Shown here in pieces: positions 56,992-64,000 of a DNA stretch of 64,000 nt (its first letter is position 1; every line of letters begins with the position of its first letter). Below the pieces are notes generated by a model. That model saw only the letters and a program-made list of their open reading frames with translations, did no database searches and had not been told where the DNA came from. The stretch covers positions 382,501 to 446,500 of the forward strand of contig CAUJNA010000857.1 in NCBI GenBank assembly GCA_963377175.1, read 5' to 3'. The position numbers and the translations under genes were made by a program. This DNA comes from Effrenium voratum (taxonomy: Eukaryota; Sar; Dinophyceae; Suessiales; Symbiodiniaceae).

Positions 56992-57249
56992 TGGGTTTGT
57001 CGATTTTTGAGTTGGTACCCTGGAGGGGTGGGGAAAAAAGGGAAACCCAAGGACAACCGTTGCGCCGGCGACCAAGGAGTGCCCAATGTTAAGACGAGCT
57101 ATCGAGGTTGAAGTCTATGCTGATCCCTGCAAAGCTCTAAGCAACCTGGGTGGCTCGTCTTAACATTGGGCACCGGCGCAACGGTTGTCCTTGGGTTTCC
57201 CTTTTTTCCCCACCCCTCCAGGGTACCAACTCAAAAATCGACAAACCCA
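56992..57249. repeat. Long near-perfect hairpin (arms about 97 bp)
   Basis: Left arm 56992-57099 and right arm 57153-57249 are reverse complements, base for base as far as I can check by eye, except for an 11-bp insertion in the left arm (CGACCAAGGAG, 57066-57076 or equivalent). They enclose a loop of about 53 nt. Such high identity indicates a recent foldback or inverted duplication. Confidence 0.88.
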
Positions 57250-58701
57250 GATAGACCTTAAGAAAGCTGGCAATGGCAGACCTTAGAAAGCCGGACTCCC
57301 CCGCCACCAATGGTGTCAACCAGTATACAAACTACATGCAAACCCTCGAATGTCCTTTTTGTCCAGACCCATTGAACATGGCGATAAGACCCCGATAGAT
57401 GTGTCAAAACTCCGAGCCCTCATGGGCTCCGTGTGAGTCTCCTTTCCAGCCGTCCAAAGGGTCAGCTCTGACACCTTCTCAAAAGGCCTGAGGCATATGG
57501 CCATGGGTTGCACAACCTATGGCTTTTTTTGGGGTGGATGAACATCCATTTGCCAGCTATTTTGATGTTCACTAGGGGTACAGGGTTTTGACCCACAGCC
57601 ATATGAGACTTTCACAAGAATCCTCCTCAACCATTGACAACTCAACTTGCATTGAGGCACGCAGCGCAAAAGTTCTTCAGAGCGATGGTCGCTTGGGGTT
57701 ACTCACTGTCTTGGGGGGAGGAAGGCAGCCTGAAAAACGCCGGCTTTGCGAGATTGTCTTTTTGCAGTCGGGTGTTTGCGGTGTTTGTACGGAACACGAT
57801 TGCGTTGTTTTTTTTTTGTCACTTGCCCAACTTCGAGAAACAAAAAGGTTTTGCTTGCCAGAATCAGGCTTTTCGGAGAAAAAAACGAAAACACAACACG
57901 TACCATTTTGGCGGTCCCCTAAAAGGACACACCCATCCCATCTTCAAACCTTCAGCATTACCCCGAGTCAAACTAGCGACATTGCTCGGAGGGTGGCTGA
58001 CCTGGATGGCCACTTGACTGGTCAGAAAGGCTTAAACTTTTCGTGGGATGAACAATCACATACAACAACCACCTGCAACAAATCATTATTTCCTACCAAC
58101 TAAAGAGGCAAGTGAAGCAAGCAAAGCGAGAACGAGGAGCACCATTCTTGCAAGCTGCAAAGGTAGAAAGGGAGACAAGAGAGAGAAATGCTGTGGATGG
58201 GCCACCTCCTGCAGCATTTTCTCCATATAGGTCACTGATACGCGTAGGGATTTGGAGCCCCCAAAACTGGAGGTTTTCCTTTAAGCCAACTGAAGGGCAC
58301 CGTAAGCGTCGCGTTCCGCGCGTTCCGCGCGCCTGGCTGCTGGGCAGCTTGCCCATCTCCTTCAGCAGCCGCTTCACGCTTTCCTGCGGCAACGACCACG
58401 CCTTATTGAGACCTGGGAAGGTCGGGGTGAAGGGGGGGCGGGTTGGATTCCATCTGCCAAGCTGTGCAGAAATGCCAACACCTGAAATAAGAATTTTGTT
58501 GGCTTCTTGGTTCCTTTTGCCTCCCCTTTGAAACCCAACCAGGGGTTCCCCTACTTGTCCCGCATACACAACCTTCTGTACCCCGAACACAGACTCTTCA
58601 AACCTTTGGCACCCCGAAGGCAATGTTTGACAGACAGCTAGGGCGAGGGGCGCCCTAGGATGTTGAACCTAGTTGCTGCTTGAGTAGGTGATGTCAACAT
58701 G

Positions 58702-58818
58702 CTGTGGATGGACGAAATCCTGCGCCACTTTGACACCCAAAAAAAACAAAAACGTCGGTATTTACAGAATAATCAATCCAGGGTCTCTGAGGTGGTGCAG
58801 GATTTTGTCCACCCACAG
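58702..58818. mobile_element. MITE-like element, CTGTGGATGGACGAAATC family
   Basis: Left end CTGTGGATGGACGAAATC, right end GATTTTGTCCACCCACAG. The inverted repeat extends inward through CTGCGCCAC/GTGGTGCAG with few mismatches. Confidence 0.82.
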
Positions 58819-58938
58819 TGGCATTAATACTCAAGGGTTGTCATCACTGACAATCATGGTGAAATCACCTGCGAGCCCCGACGCGGTCGAGGCACAATCA
58901 AGTAGGACACCTTGGAATCGTTGAGTCGAACCGGTTTT

Positions 58939-59071
58939 CTAGGGGTTGATTCCTTTTCCATTCTTTTCAGCCATCGTTCTTTTCAAAAACCGGCAGTTTC
59001 CCCTAGGTTTTTGATGGTTTCCTGAAAAGATTCGGATCCCTGGAAAGAATGGAAATGGAAGGTACCCCTAG
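58939..59071 (-). mobile_element. MITE-like element, CTAGGGGT family (inverted copy)
   Basis: Starts CTAGGGGTTGATTCC and ends GGAAGGTACCCCTAG, the reverse orientation of the copy at 24158-24300. Interior CAGCCATCGTTCTTTTC and GATTCGGATCCCTGG are shared. Confidence 0.85.
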
Positions 59072-59265
59072 AAGTTTGAGCCTTGCGACACCAACAAACA
59101 AGTACAACCTTGCAGCCAGTCCGGCCACTTCCCTTCCTTTGGCGGGCACGGCTGCACCTATGAACTGAACGAGGCAAACCAACATCCTGAGATGGTGCGC
59201 GTGTCCCCCACAAACATGCATGTTCGGTTCAGAATGCTTTCCAACAAAGGTACAAAATCCTGCAG

Positions 59266-59420
59266 CAGTTGGTATGGATGAACCTGATGAAACCATTAAA
59301 CAACAAAAAGTGACAAAACACCACCCAGTTGGTATAGATGAAACCACTGAAAGAAAATACAATTGATAAAATCAGCCACCAGGTTGGTATGGATGAAACC
59401 ATCAATCAAAGAAGAAACAA
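59266..59420. repeat. Three spaced copies of GTTGGTATGGATGAA
   Basis: The block GTTGGTAT-GATGAAACCA occurs at about 59268, 59329 and 59384, separated by A-rich sequence (AACAACAAAAAGTGAC, AGAAAATACAATTG, AAAGAAGAAAC). An irregular tandem duplication. Confidence 0.7.
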
Positions 59421-59552
59421 AAAGCGAGAAGCCACCCACCAACTCGCAGATTTTCTCCGTCTCTCTCCAGGTCCTCAGACATCACCTTCAAGCCCTCTGT
59501 CCTGCGAACGGAAAAGCGGGTCTCGACCAAACAAGGAGCACCAGGTCTGGCC

Positions 59553-59690
59553 ATTGCTTTAAAGGTGCCTCCCACAATCTCCGCAATTTATGAGAATCAC
59601 AAACAGGACAACCCAGAAATGATTGCTTTAAAGGTGGTTTCCACAATTTCCCTGTAAACAAAAAAACACAAACAGGACAATCGCCCAGAA
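59553..59690. repeat. Tandem duplication of about 65 bp
   Basis: Two adjoining copies of ATTGCTTTAAAGGTG-, then TCCACAAT-TCC, CACAAACAGGACAA and CCCAGAA. Confidence 0.75.
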
Positions 59691-59903
59691 CTGATGATTG
59701 AGTTTATACTTGTAGGATTGAGCATACTGTGCATGGTTGCGACCTGATTATGCCAACCAGCAACGATGCTTAACATCCTAGGGCGCCCTTCGCTCTAGGT
59801 GTCTATTAAACATTGCCTTCGGGGTGTCAAAGATTTGATGTAGGGCGAAGTAGGCTTTGAACCCCTGGTGTTTCAAAGGGGAAGCGAAAAGGAACCAAGA
59901 AGC

Positions 59904-60023
59904 CTCAGGGCTCCCTATATTTCCCCATCAAACATCACCCCCACCAAGGGACACTTATCTTTCATCGGCCAAAAAGGTGATGGTTTAAAACCACCAAAAA
60001 GGGAAATATCTCGGGACCCCTGA
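59904..60023 (+). mobile_element. MITE-like element, CCCTATATTTCCCC family
   Basis: Left end CTCAGGGCTCCCTATATTTC, right end GGGAAATATCTCGGGACCCC followed by TGAG. The interior matches 14320-14430. It sits inside the inverted duplication of 58372-60560. Confidence 0.82.
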
Positions 60024-60622
60024 GCCATGTGAAGGGGAACACCCCCTTCGTTTTGAGAGAACCTGCTGAGTTCTAAGTGGAGCGATTTGAAGCATCAAGG
60101 CCTACCGGGTGGGTTGGATTTGTTTGGGGAGTTGAATCCCTGGCTTTTGTGGTGGGTTTTACTGCGAGACCCCTACTCAACCAAACCAAAAGGGAAGCTG
60201 ACCGTATACTTGAATGGCATGAGACAACCTCATGGTTGAAAACTTGGCTTGAAACAAGGGTCCCATCATTTCAGGGCGAATCTCTGTCAGCCAACTCCTG
60301 TTGTCTCTACCTGACCGTTGAACAAGCTGGGCATGGTTCTGCCCATCTTATGGTAAGCTCGCCTGGGGGTAACGAGCTTGCTATGATTCAGGTCCTTTGC
60401 TTGGGGAGCCCCTCCTTATTTCAGGTGTTGGCATTTCTGCACAGCTTGGCAGATGGAATCCAACCCCCCCCCCCTTCACCCCGACCTTCCCAAGCTGGTT
60501 TCCTCCAATATAAGGTCTTAATAAGGCCTTGGGTCGTTGTGGCCGCAGGAAAACGTGAAGCGGGTTGTTGCTTTCCTTGATATGTTTGAGGAATATGCTT
60601 GAAACGCAACGACCCGCTTTTG

Positions 60623-60676
60623 CCATCGATCCATCGATCCATCGATCCATGGCTCGAATCGATCGATCGATGGATC
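60623..60676. repeat. CATCGATC short tandem repeat
   Basis: Repeats of CCATCGAT and CGATCGAT, interrupted by GGCTCGAA; the whole is nearly palindromic. Confidence 0.85.
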
Positions 60677-61755
60677 AGTCTTCTCGGGCTCGCAGTAGGC
60701 TTGGAAGCGGAGGTGAAGCTCCAGCAGCTTGGGCCTCCGTCGATGGCTTTGGTGTTGCCAACAAAGGCTTGCCGACGGCTTGACCACGGGGAGTTCAATG
60801 ATTTGGTGGCCTGTTCATGGCTGAAATATCATCTTGTTTCCGTGGTTTTTCCCCAGTACGTCATGCCATGAAAGGGTTGCAACAAAGATAGTCTTGCTGG
60901 TTCGATAGGCGATAGCGGCGATCAGGGTCCCTGAGAAATGGAATGCAAGATAAACCATCCCCAATTTGTTTCCTTGCGGATCCCAGAACCCGGTTCATTC
61001 CAACACCGGGACTCGTGGTCATTCCCTAGCAAGAAGAGTTTCCACTGGGCTGTTTTTGTTCTTTCGTTTTTCCTTTCTGGTCCCCTAAAAACTGGAAAAC
61101 CTAAGGAACCCGACGGCTGGGCACTGAGACCTGGACTTGTGAAACGGACCCCAGGTGCTGATTGGCTCTTGGTGAAGGGAAACCTGCACATCATTCCAAG
61201 CTTCCCGGGTGACTTCTCCTTCGAGAGCTGAATCCTTGATCGCCAGGGACATGTCCGTCGCTTGGCTGGAGCGAATAAATACAGAAGGACCAGCACGATC
61301 TCGAGAAAGAAAACAAAACATGGGAGTGATTTGCAAAATATGAAGTCCAGGTGAAACGTCGCCTCAAAACCGCTTTGCTTTTTGTGGGTCTAGGGACACT
61401 ACCTCCGTTGCTTACATTCCCCCACGCCATTCCCGCCACCGCAGAAACATGTGGCAACCAAAAGGTGATTCGTGCAACCACGGGGCCGTCCTGGCGCATG
61501 CAATCGGCGCTTACCGTTTCAAAATCAGGTCCAAAAAGGGTATGGCTCGAAAGCTCACAATAGAAAACCGCCAGAGGAATCTGGGGGACGTTTTTGGGTC
61601 TCCGTCCTTTCCATTCGGGGATGAATCGGGTGCCAACCCATGGGTCCACGACCCAAAAGGAGAGAAATTCCCCGTCTATAGCGCGGGCCATGGGAGGCCA
61701 CCTGGGGGGAAAAATTCGGCGGATGCGGCGCAGGCGCGGAGTGAAGATTCGGATC

Positions 61756-61796
61756 ATGGGAAGGGGGGGGGCGAGGGGGAGGGGGGGGGGAGCAAC
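61756..61796. repeat. G-rich tract
   Basis: Several G runs of five to ten bases separated by CGA or A, of the type that can form G-quadruplexes. No gene next to it. Confidence 0.75.
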
Positions 61797-62937
61797 CGGG
61801 ATCCTTCTGCATTTTAAATTTTGCTTTTGAGGGGGGAAACCAGAATCCTTGAGCTTTTTATGTTTATGTTTTGTCTTTTGGGGGGGCATTAAGGTGATTT
61901 TCCTGGTAAAGTTTGAGACTGAGCCCCAGGAATGACTGAAACTGTGGGAAGAGTCTGCTTGCTCGGATGATACGAGCATCTGTCTAACATGGCTTCCATC
62001 AGTTCACATCTCAGCTCCACTCTGCTTGATTGCTACGTAGCACCTTGTGGGAGCCTTTCGCCGTACTCCAACCCCATTCCTCACCGGACTGGCCAGAACA
62101 TGTTTTTGAGCTGTTTGGGCGGGCCGGCCAAGAGAACCGGTAATCCAACAAAACCTGGGAAAGCTGGCCGTGGCTGGCCCAAGGATCCCTTTGAGGAGGC
62201 CTTCCAATGGCATCAACCAGTTCCTGTTTGGGAAACTGAAACGGGAGGTCCAACAACTGTGCTGGACACATTTCCGCCTTCGAAACTCTTGTCACGTTTG
62301 AGGAGAATCCTTACAATTTGAACTGTAGTCTATTCTTCCATATTCTGCGGTTAAGCAGCTCTAGTATATAAACCCAAGCAAGGTCTGTTAGAGGGAACCA
62401 GGACAGGTTCTGCAGACACCTTCTGAGAAGGTTTTCTCATCGAACCTTTCTGCAAAGCAGGGACCCGGGTCTGATATCGTCTCTCCTTGAATCATTGAAC
62501 ATGCATGGCTTCTCACCATGGGGTATCCTTGAACCCCCAATAAACCCCAACCCCAGTCATTTCAGGGTGTAGTGAGGAATCAGACCACTTTTGGAGGGGC
62601 CAAACAAAAATAATCACAATAAACTGGTTCCACTTTTGGTTGGGGGCCAAAAACCCCACCCTATTGCTATAACCTGGTTGCTTCATTTCGGCCAAAAACC
62701 AAAAAACACCTGCAGCCTCCCAAAACCTTCGGCTCGCCCGAGTCCCCGCGGCTCGGCCTGGAGCTCATGACTTTGGCCTCGGTGAGGTACAGCTCCTGGC
62801 GAGCCGAGGCGGCGAGCCGCGTAGCGTTGGCTGCTCAAAGAACGTAGGTACCAATACTTGGCGATGTTTATTCCATGAATGGCCCAAGGGGACCCAAGTT
62901 GGATGAAAGTCCCGAACGGCAAATCTTGGCGGTTGCT

Positions 62938-63053
62938 TGGTTGACCTTGGGCTTGGGGAGCAACAAGCAAAATTGTAGCAGATAAGTGGTTGGATTTCAA
63001 CCACTCAACCGCAATAGGCAAACATGGTAAGAAATGTGTCCCAACGACAACCA
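62938..63053 (+). mobile_element. MITE-like element, TGGTTGACGTTGG family
   Basis: Left end TGGTTGACCTTGGG, right end CCCAACGACAACCA. Interior GGGGAGCAACAAGCAAAA and TTTCAACCACTCAACCGCAATAGGC split by changes; closest to 6962-7050. Confidence 0.7.
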
Positions 63054-64000
63054 TGAATATGGCACCAAAAGGGAAATGGAACCCAAGCCTAAAACCTGCG
63101 TTTGGCCCTGGCTCTTTAATTTTGAGCCATACCCACCGAGGTTTTCCAGGGTCCAGAGGCAAAACCCATCGAAGTAGTAGGTAAACACTTCGAGGTTAGC
63201 ATGAGTGGATCCCAGGCTAACCCATCGATCGTAGGTAATTAAACCAGCTGTGGTTCTTTATTTTGCTTTTCGTTTCTTTCTCTGTTGGTGTTTAAAGGGT
63301 GGCAAGTTCTTGGTTACCTAGTATGCGGGAAAATGGATTTACTGGGATGAGTTGTAGCAAATACCACCGATTCTTCCTTTGATGCGGGCAGCAGTTCTAA
63401 CCTTTGACGCGGGCCCCGAGCACCCCGAGATGGTACGGCACGTTCGGCAGAACCGGTTCTCCCGCACAACACATCAGCCGAAACAACACTCCAGCCCAAT
63501 TAAACCATTTTCCTTGTTAAGGGACCCTCCGGTGGGGTCCATGTTAATTGGTAGGAGGGTACAGCTTTACCTCATCCCCACACAGCCACCTACACACCTT
63601 CCCCCGACCTGCTCCCCCACCCGTCCACTCCGAGGTTTGGCCTTCTGGGGATACAGGGTTTATTCGTCCGACAATAGCATTAACCACAAATCATCGGACC
63701 CTTGGACCCAGTCTTGTGACCTCCGACCAGATGGTTGTTTCAAGCCACGGCTTCGCTTGCTGCCGTTGCTGCCAGCTTTCTGGGATAGAATATCCAGACC
63801 AATGTGGGTTCTCTTTCAAATATCTGCGACTCAAATCACAGCTGTTCTTACCTTCCCCTCCATTTGCTTGTTCGTCCCCTGGAATAAAAAAGGAATATTT
63901 CCAGTATTGATAGATTCCCTTTAAACCAACAGGGGGACATCTATAACATAATCTTAAGCCCCGACACTCGCACAGCAACCCTGCTTGGGCGTGGCAGTCG

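Larger units (their letters stand above)
58372..60560. repeat. Interrupted inverted duplication (arm about 290 bp)
   Basis: The segment 58372-58662 reappears inverted on the right in two parts, 59769-59903 (GGGCGCCC, CATTGCCTTCGGGGTG, GGAACCAAGAAGCC) and about 60418-60560 (ATTTCAGGTGTTGGCATTT, GATGGAATCCAACCC, GCCGCAGGAAA-CGTGAAG). The two parts are separated by about 510 bp that begin with the MITE-like element at 59904, so at least part of the gap is a later insertion. Confidence 0.78.
50124..64000. other. Non-coding flank right of the retrotransposon
   Basis: About 14 kb without a recognisable gene. The longest open frame outside the element and the microsatellite (61191-61979, minus strand, 262 codons) is of low complexity and unlike any family I know. 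The stretch is rich in inverted repeats and MITE-like elements of the same families as the left flank, listed separately. Confidence 0.6.

Noticed and set aside
61191..61979. 262-codon minus-strand open frame
   Set aside because: No recognisable domain, mixed with G-rich and A-rich low-complexity sequence, alternative start; not enough to call a gene.
1..64000. Bacterial features, CRISPR arrays, rRNA or operons
   Set aside because: Repeats with regular unique spacers are absent, no rRNA sequence is recognised, and the coding content is that of a eukaryotic LTR retrotransposon.

Overview
The window looks like nuclear DNA of a dinoflagellate. It contains a very large LTR retrotransposon of the Ty1/copia type, and both of its LTRs carry the 12-base sequence TTTTGGCTCAAG, the 3' half of the dinoflagellate trans-spliced leader. 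The surrounding DNA is crowded with short inverted-repeat elements, and I recognise no host gene in it. The host assignment is an inference; genus cannot be told.

Layout. (1) 1-26246: non-coding, with a long GT-type microsatellite (about 4297-4957) and many 80-150 bp MITE-like elements of several families. (2) 26247-50123: one LTR element, transcribed on the minus strand, about 23.9 kb. Its 5' LTR is at 49740-50123 and its 3' LTR at 26247-26625. Reading along its RNA: 5' LTR; candidate primer-binding site with a small hairpin; giant ORF1 (49685 to 36441, about 4,400 codons); a roughly 295-nt spacer; giant ORF2 (36146 to 27211, about 2,980 codons); a UTR; a G-rich polypurine tract; 3' LTR. (3) 50124-64000: again non-coding, with MITE-like elements, a long near-perfect hairpin (56992-57249) and an interrupted inverted duplication (58372-60560).

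ORF1 encodes, in order: a disordered charged leader, coiled coils, two cysteine clusters, a capsid-like helical region, two CCCH zinc fingers, an aspartic protease (DTG), integrase (D,D,E), a copia-type linker, a methyltransferase-like domain, a dUTPase, reverse transcriptase (YVDD) and RNase H. The order protease-integrase-RT-RNase H defines Ty1/copia. ORF2 is not a recognisable envelope: it holds a possible ADP-ribosyltransferase-like motif, a zinc ribbon, low-complexity linkers, a U2AF-ligand-like KSRWD motif and an arginine/aspartate-rich tail. ORF1 is broken three times and ORF2 once by a one-base shift of the same direction, each beside a run of four or five identical bases; ORF2 also has one in-frame TAG.

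The most unusual signal is not a gene. About 60 tiny hairpins with perfectly matched stems of 3-6 bp and a loop of TAAC, TATC or TACC (plus strand; GNTA in the element's RNA) are scattered through the whole element, all in one orientation, with different but complementary stems. Several imperfect ones become paired through G-U wobble only in the sense RNA. About one or two would be expected by chance.
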